From the NCBI GenBank assembly GCA_048264105.1, contig JBLXDJ010000001.1, positions 1-64,000 on the forward strand: DNA of 64,000 nt, written 5' to 3'. This document shows positions 1 to 8,596 of this stretch, in pieces. Every line of letters begins with the position of its first letter. Position 1 is the stretch's first letter. Both the position numbers and the translations under genes were made by a program. The stretch is from Oceanospirillum sp048264105. GTDB lineage: Bacteria; Pseudomonadota; Gammaproteobacteria; Pseudomonadales; Halomonadaceae. Under the pieces are notes generated by a model, which worked only from the letters and a program-made list of their open reading frames with translations, ran no database searches and had not been told where the DNA came from.

Positions 1-86
1 CTCCTTTCCGAACTCAGAAGTGAAACTGCTCAGCGCCGATGGTAGTGTGGGGTCTCCCCATGTGAGAGTAGGACATCATCAAGCTC
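1..86 (+). rRNA. rrf: 5S ribosomal RNA, 3' part (5' end outside window)
   Basis: The first bases match the conserved 3' two-thirds of gammaproteobacterial 5S rRNA, including the stretches CCGAACTCAGAAGTGAAAC and GATGGTAGTGTGGGGTCTCC followed by CATGTGAGAGTAGG. The 5' part lies before base 1, so this is the tail of a plus-strand rRNA operon. The exact 3' end is estimated to within a few bases from the alignment with E. coli 5S. Confidence 0.95.
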
Positions 87-92
87 TTATTT

Positions 93-126
93 AAAAAGCC
101 CGTCTCTTCAGAGACGGGCTTTTTTC
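93..126 (+). terminator. rho-independent terminator of the rRNA operon
   Basis: A perfect stem AGCCCGTCTC/GAGACGGGCT with a TTCA loop is preceded by an A run and followed by six T. It starts a few bases after the 5S 3' end, as expected for an rrn terminator. Confidence 0.93.
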
Positions 127-183
127 GTTTCTGGCCCAACATTTCCGATGGTTTCGCTTACATCTGCTGTTAAGAACCAAAAA

Positions 184-215
184 GAAAGCCCCTGAGCATT
201 ACTCAGGGGCTTTCT
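184..215 (-). terminator. terminator of the SMC-complex operon
   Basis: The inverted repeat GAAAGCCCCTGAG / CTCAGGGGCTTTC, read on the minus strand, ends in TTTCTTTTT. It lies 25 bases beyond the stop of the SMC-like gene, so the three-gene operon probably ends here, face to face with the rRNA operon. Confidence 0.85.
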
Positions 216-240
216 GGTTTAAGATGAAACGGGTTACGGT

Positions 241-3200
241 TTAACTCTCCTGAGTCTCCGATTCCGCTTCTTTCTTCGGGGCGATCTTTAACTGAAAGAG
301 GCTGGCCTCACCGATGCGGCTGGCATTTTCTTCCAGATTTTCTTCACCATCGCGAACAATAACATGGCCACCCTGACCATGCTGGCCACCGATAACGCTG
401 CCCACCAAATAGCTTGGGAAGATGCTTGGGTCATTCTCATAGTTCGGATTATGAATCAGACCGATCATCTGGAAGCGCCCACGGGTGTTACGCAGGGATT
501 CCAGCGAGTCCTCGATCAGCTTCTTATGAGAGAGCTTAGAGAAAAGACCGTCAAGAATGATCACGCTTTCACGGGAGGCGCGTTCACGTTTGCGGTGAGG
601 ACTGGCAACCAGACGCATATCCCGCTCAATGGCGAACTCAGAAAGCTTCACCAGCCACATCAGAGACACCGCTTCACGTTGACCTTCACTCATCTGCTCA
701 TTCAGGCTAAACAGGCGACCATGGGCACGGATAGCGGTGTGGCGCAGACGAATCGCGATATTGCGGAACAGAGAACGATAGATACGACGTCGGATCAGCT
801 CCTGCAGATCTTTCTGCTGTTTATCTTCGCTATAGCTTTCAGGGTTCTGTTGCTGACGCTTACGGCTGATCTCCTGATGGGTTTCAATCTCGCTCAAGAG
901 ACTTGTGACCATATCGGAGATCGCCTGTTCATCGATGACTTCTGCCTGAATATCAAAGTGCGCGCCTTCGTCGCTGCTATGGCTTTTAGCAACACGTTTC
1001 AGAATCTGAAGGTTACCGGCAGAATCAGCAATAATTCGACTCAGACGTTCCTGGAGACCTGCTTCCACCTGATTCTGAGAAGCGCGCAGTTGTTCTACCC
1101 GACTCTCATGCTGCTTCAGCTGGCTTTTCAGGGTCACTTCCAGACTCAGAAGGTCATTGAGTGACTGATCACTGAAACCTTCCTGGTCGGGATCCTGAAG
1201 CGCACCAAGGCGCGCTTTCTCGGTAGCGTTAAACAGCTGAGCTTCTTTCAGCGACTGTGTCAGCAGTTGCTTAAGTTGTGTCATCAGCTGAGTGATTAGC
1301 TTCTCCTGACGGCTCAGCTCCTTGCCCCGCTCGTTTAGCTGCTCAGCACGAAGGGATTCAATCAGTTGCGATTGCAGACTCTGCAGTTGTTCAACCGGCT
1401 GCTCATCGTCTTTTAGCTGCTGAGAATAAGCGGAGAAAAGCTCATAGAGCGGGCTGTCTTCAATCGCTTCTGTCAGTGGAATAATCTGCTTGGAGTTGTA
1501 ATCCAGTTCACGCAGCTGTTCCAGCCACTCCATAGCCAGCTCATCAATCAGCTTCATCAGGCTTTCTGAACGGCTGATCTGATGTCGTAGATCTTCGATG
1601 CGCTGCTGCAGCTCTTTGCGATCGGTTTTCAGCTGTTTAATTTGCTGATCCAATGTTGCCAGTGTTTTATCCAGCTGGCTGTCAGCACCTTTGCTGCCGC
1701 GCATCACCAGATAATCTTTAATACGCTGGAAGTTCCAGCGCATACGGCGGGTGCAGCGTTCCTGGCGGGCAATCAGTTCGGCTTCCCGTTCGGCATGATT
1801 GGCCATAAAGCCGACATCATCACTGGCAACGTAAGTGCTGATCCTTTCCAGGCGGCTTTGTTCGCCATCCGCAAAGACCTGCTCCAACTGAGAGGCCAGA
1901 GCCTTCAGTTGCTGCTGCAGCTGCTCTTTCTGAGCCGTTGTCTGACTGACCCGCTCTTCCAGTTGTGCGATCTCGAGCTCAGACTGGCTGACCTGATTCT
2001 GCAACTGCTGATACTGCTCCTCACCGCCGGCCTGAACGTAGTTTTCTGCTTCCAGAGCCTGACGTTGAGACTTGTGCAGAACCTGCTCCAGTTCTTCGAT
2101 ACGGGGCAGCAATGGGTTCAGTTGCGGTTCTGTTTCTTTGATCTGCTGAACCGCTTCAGTCAGCGCGGTATCACCGCCCTGTTCCAGATAGCGCTGATAG
2201 TCGGCGATCGTACTCAGGGATTCCGGTGTTAACTGATTTTTCAGACGCTCGGCATCCTGAGACAGCTCGGTCAATTCCTGATTCAGCTGCTCCAGTTGAG
2301 CATGACTGTTATCGCGGATCGCCTGAACGGCCTGCTCAACCAGTGCGTAGGACTCGCCATAGGGGTTGTACAGGTCTATCTGGATGCGGATCTCATCCTG
2401 ACGTTGTTGCAGATATTCAATCCGTTGCTGCACCTGTTCTCGCAGCTGGCTGATGCTGTCCGGGTCGGTTGCGGCTTTAACCGCAAGCGTTTCGTAGCCT
2501 AAGGCGGCACCCATCAGGGGCTGACCCGCCTCAAGACACGCTTTCAGATCTGATTCACAGAATACAGGCAGGGCAAACTGTTTCTGCAGCAGAAGCTTCG
2601 CAGCTTTGCGGGCCTCATCCTGATTGGTCAGAACCGGTGCAAACAGGAAGGCGGCAGCCTGAATCAGCAGGGGCTGTTTTTTGCTGCTGTCCGGCTCCAG
2701 TTGTTGCAGCGCTTCATGCAGAGGACGGGCGGTTAAGTCCTGTTCCTGAAGAAGTGTCAGCGCACGTTGTTCCTGATCACTGGCCGCCAGAGGATCGGTA
2801 TCCAGATGCTTCAGGTAATGATTCAGTCGCGGCAGCTCTTTGTCGATCTGACTGGCTTCGGTCACAAGACCGGGATACGCCTGCTGTGCTTCACTGAGCC
2901 AGTCCGCCGGTTGTTTGTCGGCATGTTGCTGGCGGAAGGCATCCAGAGCCTGAGCTGAGCGTTGATGCTGTCGGATCTCGCTTTCGAGCTGCTCCAGTTG
3001 CTGTTTAAGCTGACGCTCCTGCTCCAGAAGCTGCTCTTTCAGCCCTACGGGCTTAGCATCGTCAAACAGGTGCTGAAAATGATCACGCTGAAGTGCCAGA
3101 GGCTGCAGCTGTTGCTGCACCTGTCGGGCTTGTTGCAGTGCCTTTTCCAGTGGCTGCTTCTGTTGCAGCAGACTTTGGTGTTCTTCCTGAATGCGTTGGA

Positions 3201-5118
3201 TAAAACCTGTGGGCGACTGTCCCGGGTAAGCGCTGTTAAAGGCTTCCCATGAGCTGCGGTTTTGTTCCAGTTGCTCCAGCTGATGGCTCTGCTGCTGTAT
3301 CTTCTGCTTCAACTCGATCAGGCTTTTTTCCAGTTGCTGCTGGCTATCGGCTTCACTTTCAAGCTGCTCACTTAACGCTGCCTGTTGTTCCTGCAGCTGT
3401 TCCTGTCGGGCGACTTTCTCTTCCAGTAACAGGGTTGGGTCACTGTTGGGATGCAGCTGTTTAAAGGTTTGCCACCAGTTATCGACCTCCTGCAGCTGAC
3501 CGGTCTTACGCTGATGTTCGCTGAGTGCCTGCTGGGCTGAATCCGCTTCCTGCAGGGTTTTTGCCTGAGTTTCATCAGGCTGCTCCAGCTCATCTTCGGT
3601 AAAGAGACCTTCGCTCAGGGCATCACGGTAGTAGCTTTGATTATCGATGAAAGCCTGCGAACGACTGGCAAAGGATTCTTTCTCCTGCTCGGTCTGCTCA
3701 AGCTTTTCTTCCAGCTGGATCAGCTCCTGCTGGCTGTTCTTCAGGAAGAGCTTGTCGGCAAGATAATCTTCGCGAGCGCTGTTGCTGTCCCAGTCGAGGA
3801 AGGTTTCACTGGCATCTTCCAGACGCTGCAGGGCTTCAAGGCGGGCAGCATCATCAGAAAAGTTCTGGCTTTCTGCGATCAGTTCGCGGGCTTTATCCAG
3901 CGGATAAACATTGGTTTTGCGATCACTGACCCAGTCGGCCATCGGGTGATGTATCAAGCGGCGGGTCGGGTTGCCGCTGAAACCGGCCTGATCCATATAG
4001 GCCTGAGCGCGATCCAGCGGGCAATCGAGTAGTCGGGCGATCAGTTGACCGGTGACCACAGGTTCTGTCTGCCCCGGCAGGAGTGCCAGTTGCAGTGCAT
4101 CGTCATTGCGGGCGATGTTGCCATCGGTGCTTGGAATGCCCGGCAGGGGAGATTGAGCGATATGCAGCAGGGTGTCGCGACTGGTGGCCATGCGGGCCTG
4201 CTGCGCACGAAGCTCCGACTGGGCTTCCTGCAATTCAGCGGCCTTTTCATTCAGGCGTTGCAGCTGATCAACCTTACTCTGCGCCTTAAACTGATCCTGT
4301 TCCGCGGCATCAATACGATGACGCAGTTCAGATACCTTCTGGCCGGAGTTGATGATCACATCTTCGATAAACTCTTCGGCTTCATCGGTTTCACCCTGAG
4401 TGGCACCGGCCAGAATCTGCGGTGCCAGCACCTCATAGAAGAAAGCCTGATCCGGTTTTTCACCCTGACGGGGACGAATGGCGTTAAAGATCTGACTCTT
4501 ATCCGCGCCACCTTCTTTCTGGAAGCCTGCCAGCTGTTCCAGTTCTTTACGGCTGATATGACGGCTGATGGATTCCAGCCACTCATCACGGGTTGAAGGG
4601 CGGATCACCTTGATGCTGCGGGCGAGATTGAGGAAATCCCGGTTGCTGGCCAGACGTACCTTGCCGTCCAGGGTAGTTTCCCGAATCGGACACTCTTCCA
4701 GAGAGCCCTGATAGTAGTAAAAGTGGCTGTCGCTATCGCTATGGCCGTATAGACCAAAGACCCAGTTTTCTCCGGTGACCTCTTCACCGGCCTGAGCCAG
4801 CAGATCATTTTGCTGACGGTCCTGCTGCGCTGAGCTGCGGAATTCGACCCGGATATGACTCCACGGCCGTTCCTGCCCCTGCACCCGGGCAGGACTCATT
4901 TTACGGCGGGTGTTGGACATCAGCTTGCGGTCGCGTGAGAGCATGCCGATCAGGCCGTCACTCAGGGTGGTTTTACCAAAGCCGTTTTCCATGCTGACAG
5001 CGGTGGATTGCCCGTGCAGGTTCAGCAGCAGATGGCGCATCTTAGGTTCCCAGGGACTGGAAACATCACCGTGCTTGTTGAGCAGGTTGGCAATTTCAAT
5101 TCGGTTGATCACAGACAT
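241..5118 (-). CDS. MukB/MksB-like SMC ATPase (1625 aa)
   Basis: Large SMC-like ATPase. The N-terminal head carries the P-loop NGFGKTT (residues 45-51). Roughly residues 260-1400 are Gln/Glu/Leu-rich coiled coil broken by a central non-coil segment (about 800-870) that could be the hinge. The C-terminal head has a signature-like motif MSEGQREA (about 1476-1483) and a Walker-B-like strand VIILDGLF (Asp about 1523). The Asp is followed by Gly where SMC, MukB and JetC proteins normally have the catalytic Glu. The protein is a little longer than E. coli MukB. A GGAGAG ribosome site lies about 10 bases before the ATG, inside the end of the upstream gene (2-base gap), so it is the last gene of an F-E-B operon. 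The likely role is chromosome organisation or defence against foreign DNA as the motor of a MukBEF-like condensin. The assignment rests on architecture and operon order. The exact subfamily (MksB, JetC or a new one) is uncertain. Confidence 0.85.
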   Translation of the reverse strand: MSVINRIEIANLLNKHGDVSSPWEPKMRHLLLNLHGQSTAVSMENGFGKTTLSDGLIGMLSRDRKLMSNTRRKMSPARVQGQERPWSHIRVEFRSSAQQDRQQNDLLAQAGEEVTGENWVFGLYGHSDSDSHFYYYQGSLEECPIRETTLDGKVRLASNRDFLNLARSIKVIRPSTRDEWLESISRHISRKELEQLAGFQKEGGADKSQIFNAIRPRQGEKPDQAFFYEVLAPQILAGATQGETDEAEEFIEDVIINSGQKVSELRHRIDAAEQDQFKAQSKVDQLQRLNEKAAELQEAQSELRAQQARMATSRDTLLHIAQSPLPGIPSTDGNIARNDDALQLALLPGQTEPVVTGQLIARLLDCPLDRAQAYMDQAGFSGNPTRRLIHHPMADWVSDRKTNVYPLDKARELIAESQNFSDDAARLEALQRLEDASETFLDWDSNSAREDYLADKLFLKNSQQELIQLEEKLEQTEQEKESFASRSQAFIDNQSYYRDALSEGLFTEDELEQPDETQAKTLQEADSAQQALSEHQRKTGQLQEVDNWWQTFKQLHPNSDPTLLLEEKVARQEQLQEQQAALSEQLESEADSQQQLEKSLIELKQKIQQQSHQLEQLEQNRSSWEAFNSAYPGQSPTGFIQRIQEEHQSLLQQKQPLEKALQQARQVQQQLQPLALQRDHFQHLFDDAKPVGLKEQLLEQERQLKQQLEQLESEIRQHQRSAQALDAFRQQHADKQPADWLSEAQQAYPGLVTEASQIDKELPRLNHYLKHLDTDPLAASDQEQRALTLLQEQDLTARPLHEALQQLEPDSSKKQPLLIQAAAFLFAPVLTNQDEARKAAKLLLQKQFALPVFCESDLKACLEAGQPLMGAALGYETLAVKAATDPDSISQLREQVQQRIEYLQQRQDEIRIQIDLYNPYGESYALVEQAVQAIRDNSHAQLEQLNQELTELSQDAERLKNQLTPESLSTIADYQRYLEQGGDTALTEAVQQIKETEPQLNPLLPRIEELEQVLHKSQRQALEAENYVQAGGEEQYQQLQNQVSQSELEIAQLEERVSQTTAQKEQLQQQLKALASQLEQVFADGEQSRLERISTYVASDDVGFMANHAEREAELIARQERCTRRMRWNFQRIKDYLVMRGSKGADSQLDKTLATLDQQIKQLKTDRKELQQRIEDLRHQISRSESLMKLIDELAMEWLEQLRELDYNSKQIIPLTEAIEDSPLYELFSAYSQQLKDDEQPVEQLQSLQSQLIESLRAEQLNERGKELSRQEKLITQLMTQLKQLLTQSLKEAQLFNATEKARLGALQDPDQEGFSDQSLNDLLSLEVTLKSQLKQHESRVEQLRASQNQVEAGLQERLSRIIADSAGNLQILKRVAKSHSSDEGAHFDIQAEVIDEQAISDMVTSLLSEIETHQEISRKRQQQNPESYSEDKQQKDLQELIRRRIYRSLFRNIAIRLRHTAIRAHGRLFSLNEQMSEGQREAVSLMWLVKLSEFAIERDMRLVASPHRKRERASRESVIILDGLFSKLSHKKLIEDSLESLRNTRGRFQMIGLIHNPNYENDPSIFPSYLVGSVIGGQHGQGGHVIVRDGEENLEENASRIGEASLFQLKIAPKKEAESETQES

Positions 5119-5120
5119 GC

Positions 5121-6092
5121 TTAGTGCTCTCCGGATGGAAAGAGACCGTCAGCAAAATCGACGGTGGGTGCGGGCTTTGACTCAGTCAGATCATCGGACG
5201 CGGGGCTATCAGAGCCGTTTTCAGGGGACTCTTTTTCAGAAGGCTCTTTTTCAGAAAGCCCTTTATCAGGATGTTCTGAATCCCGAGTGTTGTCTTCCGG
5301 CAGGCTGAGATCATTCAGCAGATGGTGAATGTGGTGGACACCGATCTGTTCTGCTTCCAGAGCACCCAGCAACGTCTGCTGATAACTGTTGCCGGTTGGC
5401 AGATCGTCATCATTGCTGTGCTGGTCTGTTGTCTTATCGCCGTTTTTATCACTGATGCGATGCAGATGGCCTGCGGCTTCTAAAAGCTCAATAAACGCAC
5501 GGACACGACGGGGTACGTCGTCACCTTTTTCATCGGCTAACGCCTTGACGACGACCGACATGGCTTCGGTATGAGTGCCGCTTTGGCGGAGCTGCTCGAT
5601 ATGCTGACGCATGGCGGCTATCAGTTCCTGAGGCGACAGAACCGCTTCCTGATACAGGCTGACATCGGTCAGTGAGCGGTTGTTACGGGTATAAAGCAGC
5701 CCCATCAGCAGTAACCAGAGGTGCATAAACCACAGAGCGACTTCTTCCTGAGTCTCCTGACGCAGACGCAGCGCCTGATAAACCGGCTGCTGACTGAAGA
5801 GTGCAGGCAGATCCGCATCCGGCAGGCGTTGCAGAACAAACATCTGGCTGCCAGCGGCGATACCGGGATAGTCGGTGGCATCCAGAATGGTCAGTTGCAG
5901 TCCCTGACCGCTGAGAAACTGACGCAGTTGGCTGAGTTCTTCTTCGCTGGACTCGGCCAGTAAAGCGCAGACATCCCGTTCAGAGATCAGGCCTGCACGG
6001 GAGGGACGACGATTGCGGTTGGCCGGACGACTCTCGGCCATTCGGTAACGTAACAGATAGGCGTAGACTTCGCCCATTTCACTCATATTCAT
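5121..6092 (-). CDS. MukE/MksE-like subunit of the SMC complex (323 aa)
   Basis: The middle gene of the SMC operon lies 3 bases after the kleisin-like gene and 2 bases before the ATPase gene. Position and size fit the E subunit (MukE/MksE/JetB), a winged-helix protein that bridges kleisin and DNA. The sequence is helical to about residue 230, with a conserved-looking hydrophobic patch (LWFMHLWLLLMGLL). It ends in about 90 residues of acidic, Ser/Pro/Glu-rich, probably disordered tail containing short repeats (SEKEPSEKESPENGS). That tail is not typical of MukE. I recognise the protein by context rather than by strong sequence similarity. Confidence 0.7.
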   Translation of the reverse strand: MNMSEMGEVYAYLLRYRMAESRPANRNRRPSRAGLISERDVCALLAESSEEELSQLRQFLSGQGLQLTILDATDYPGIAAGSQMFVLQRLPDADLPALFSQQPVYQALRLRQETQEEVALWFMHLWLLLMGLLYTRNNRSLTDVSLYQEAVLSPQELIAAMRQHIEQLRQSGTHTEAMSVVVKALADEKGDDVPRRVRAFIELLEAAGHLHRISDKNGDKTTDQHSNDDDLPTGNSYQQTLLGALEAEQIGVHHIHHLLNDLSLPEDNTRDSEHPDKGLSEKEPSEKESPENGSDSPASDDLTESKPAPTVDFADGLFPSGEH

Positions 6093-6095
6093 CGG

Positions 6096-7595
6096 TTAAA
6101 TTCCTGATTCCGGCGCGTTTTGGCCTGAATGGGGTGTACTTGGAGCTAACTCTTTCGTTTGTTCGGCGTGCCTGGCTGCCGGTTCGGCAGTGGGTTCTGA
6201 AATGCGCAGCATCAGAGTCGGGTTATCCCCCTGCAAACGGCGACCATCCGGCAGGGTGATATCCAGTGTTTTATCAGGATCAAGGGCGATGACCAGATCT
6301 TCCTGAAGCTGCTCGGGGTCGACAAACATATTCAGCAGCTGCGGCAGGAAGTCCTCATCACCGATCTGGCTCCAGCCATCCTGAATCGCATCTTCAAGGG
6401 ACAGAGGCGTCTTTGCCAGATGGCTTCGCAGAGCATCGCCATGATGATTCAGGTAGCGGTGCAGGGCGGTATCCTGACGTGCGTCGTCATCACTGCCATC
6501 AAACACCAGTGCTTCTTCGCTGCGTTCACTGCGCTGATCCTGCAACAGCTGAGTAAAGTCATTCACAGAGGGGAAGCAGGCTTCAACGGCAAAAGGCATG
6601 GTGCGTTCAACCACGGCCTGAGTCAGCGCCTGCACGGGTGGTTTGCGGGCGATATCCAGAGCCAGCTGGCTGAAGTCGATCACGCCCATACTGCGGATGC
6701 GACCATCGGCAATATCGGTCAGAAGTTCGGTCAGGCGACGGCTCAGGTTCTCGATGGCGTTCAGTACCCGGTTCAGGCTCTGAGTCAGCATCAGCAGTTC
6801 CCACTCCTGAGGATTCTGTCCCTGGCCGTTCTGGCGTTTCCATTGCTCAAAAGCGGTCAGCTGTTCCGGACGGCTCAGTAACTGACGGCATTCCAGAATG
6901 GTGCGCTGAATGCTGTTCAGGGCGTTGTGGTAGTGACGTTGGTTTTCCTGAAAAGCCTGCAGTTTACTTTCACGGGTGGGGTTTTCGCGGATACGGCGGA
7001 TATCCTGAGTCAATCCGCGAATAGCCAGCAGGATTGAATTACAGATATCCGGTACACGGCCATAGTCACCCCGGGTAATCGCGGTCAGGGCTTTAGCGGC
7101 ATCGTATTCACTGTAGAGCAGATCTTCCACCTGACCGGCGAGATTGACCGCCTGTCGCCCGGCACCGGTCAGACGCACATGGCCGGTCTGAGGCTGACGC
7201 TCAACCAGAGAGGTTCGCTTGGTGCTGGCCAGCGTTTCACGCTGATTTGTGCCGTCATTCTGCTGAGTACTGCCAGCCCGATTGATGTAGTAGAGCTCGC
7301 TGGGCGTGGAAAGGGTGTTGATGACGAACGTCAGGTCGTCAGCACTCAGGTTCGGATAGAACTCACGGATAAAGTTCCGGCATCGGCTCTGGGAGACAAA
7401 AGCACCGTTGGTGATGAAGTCCTCTTCCAGCAAAAAATCAAGCAGCAGACTGGCAAGATCGAGCCAGTATCCATCCTTGAGTCCGGGGCGCTGTTCCTGA
7501 GAAACCCGAACATGGGGTGACTGGCGCTCGTGGTTGCTGTCGTGCAGATCCAGCAATCGGACCGTTGTCACCAGTAGATTGATCCAGGGGGTCAT
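6096..7595 (-). CDS. MukF/MksF-like kleisin of the SMC complex (499 aa)
   Basis: First gene of the minus-strand SMC operon. Its size and lead position match MksF/JetA, the kleisin that joins the two ATPase heads. The N-terminal part (about 1-140) resembles a winged-helix unit with a 'yyiN' type strand. The middle is helical with many Arg/Gln residues. The C-terminal 130 residues contain the acidic, strand-rich segment expected to contact an ATPase head (LVIALDPDKTLDITLPDGR). No jetD-like toprim gene follows or precedes it: the next upstream gene is an unrelated permease and the operon ends at an rRNA terminator. Function is inferred from the operon. Confidence 0.7.
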   Translation of the reverse strand: MTPWINLLVTTVRLLDLHDSNHERQSPHVRVSQEQRPGLKDGYWLDLASLLLDFLLEEDFITNGAFVSQSRCRNFIREFYPNLSADDLTFVINTLSTPSELYYINRAGSTQQNDGTNQRETLASTKRTSLVERQPQTGHVRLTGAGRQAVNLAGQVEDLLYSEYDAAKALTAITRGDYGRVPDICNSILLAIRGLTQDIRRIRENPTRESKLQAFQENQRHYHNALNSIQRTILECRQLLSRPEQLTAFEQWKRQNGQGQNPQEWELLMLTQSLNRVLNAIENLSRRLTELLTDIADGRIRSMGVIDFSQLALDIARKPPVQALTQAVVERTMPFAVEACFPSVNDFTQLLQDQRSERSEEALVFDGSDDDARQDTALHRYLNHHGDALRSHLAKTPLSLEDAIQDGWSQIGDEDFLPQLLNMFVDPEQLQEDLVIALDPDKTLDITLPDGRRLQGDNPTLMLRISEPTAEPAARHAEQTKELAPSTPHSGQNAPESGI

Positions 7596-7774
7596 AGTTA
7601 AAACATTGCCTGTATTTTTAAGTCGTTTTTATAAACTGTTCTTAAGTATTTGCTGACCGTGTCGGGTCGGTATTAAAGCGATTTTCGCCGGGAAAGATCT
7701 GGTTCGGCGGCGCTGAAATCAAAGCGATAAAGGCGTCTGACAGGCATTGCCGGTAACATCGCCAGAACCGCTCA

Positions 7775-8560
7775 TTATGCCACAATCCAGTGCTGCCACG
7801 CTAAGCGTAAGCTGATCAGAATAACCAGTAAAACAAAGACCCGTCTGACCCAGGTATTGCCCATACGGATGGCTGAATGGGAGCCGCACCAGGCACCCAG
7901 CATCAGGGTTGAACCCATGGCGATACCCAGCCCCCAGGCGACATGCCCAAGCCAGGCAAATGTCACCAGAGAGGTGATGTTGCTGATGAAGTTCATGGTG
8001 CGGGCAAGCCCCAGCGTTTTCAGCATCTCCATACGGTAGAAGTGCAGGGCACTGGCGGTCCAGAAGGCACCGGTGCCGGGGCCTGCCACGCCATCGTAAC
8101 CACCCAGAATAAAACCGTGGATACCCTGAAAAAGACTGCTTTTCTTTTCCGCATTTTCATCAGGGGCGGCGGGGCGGGAAAACAGGGTGTAGATCGCTGT
8201 CGCAATGATGATCAGCGGCAGCGCTTTAGCGATAAAGTCTGCATTGAGAATACTGGCGATAAAGGTGCCGGTTGTTGCGCCGATCAGGGTGCCAAGGGCG
8301 GCAACTTTCCAGAGTGCCGGATCAAACAGCCCCTTGCGGAAGAAGGTGATGGTAGCTGTTAACGAGCCAAAGCTTGAGGAGAGCTTATTGGTGCCAAGAC
8401 TCAGATGGGGCGGAATACCGGCGGTCAGCAGTGCAGGAATGGTGATCAGGCCACCACCACCTGCGATCGCATCAATAAAGCCAGCCAAAAAGGCCACCAG
8501 CATCAGAAACAGCAGGTGGCCCAGAGTTAAGTTTTCCGCCAGGGGCAGGATAATGTCCAT
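7775..8560 (-). CDS. TSUP-family membrane permease (TauE/SafE, YfcA-like)
   Basis: A 261-residue inner-membrane protein with about eight hydrophobic segments. The N-terminal FIDAIAGGGGLITIPAL motif, then LGTNKLSSSFGS, are hallmarks of TauE/SafE (DUF81) permeases of the YfcA type. The second half repeats the theme (GGYDGVAGPGTGAFW), as expected for this duplicated fold. Family members move sulfite, sulfoacetate or other organosulfur anions, but the substrate cannot be read from sequence. It stands alone, 36 bases after the upstream chemoreceptor gene on the same strand, so co-transcription is possible. Confidence 0.88.
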   Translation of the reverse strand: MDIILPLAENLTLGHLLFLMLVAFLAGFIDAIAGGGGLITIPALLTAGIPPHLSLGTNKLSSSFGSLTATITFFRKGLFDPALWKVAALGTLIGATTGTFIASILNADFIAKALPLIIIATAIYTLFSRPAAPDENAEKKSSLFQGIHGFILGGYDGVAGPGTGAFWTASALHFYRMEMLKTLGLARTMNFISNITSLVTFAWLGHVAWGLGIAMGSTLMLGAWCGSHSAIRMGNTWVRRVFVLLVILISLRLAWQHWIVA

Positions 8561-8596
8561 AGAGTCCGCATCATAGGATTACGGACCCGGAAGACA

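Noticed and set aside
241..7595. Wadjet (JetABCD) defence system
   Set aside because: The gene order fits jetABC, but no jetD toprim gene lies on either side, so the call is limited to a MukBEF-like complex.
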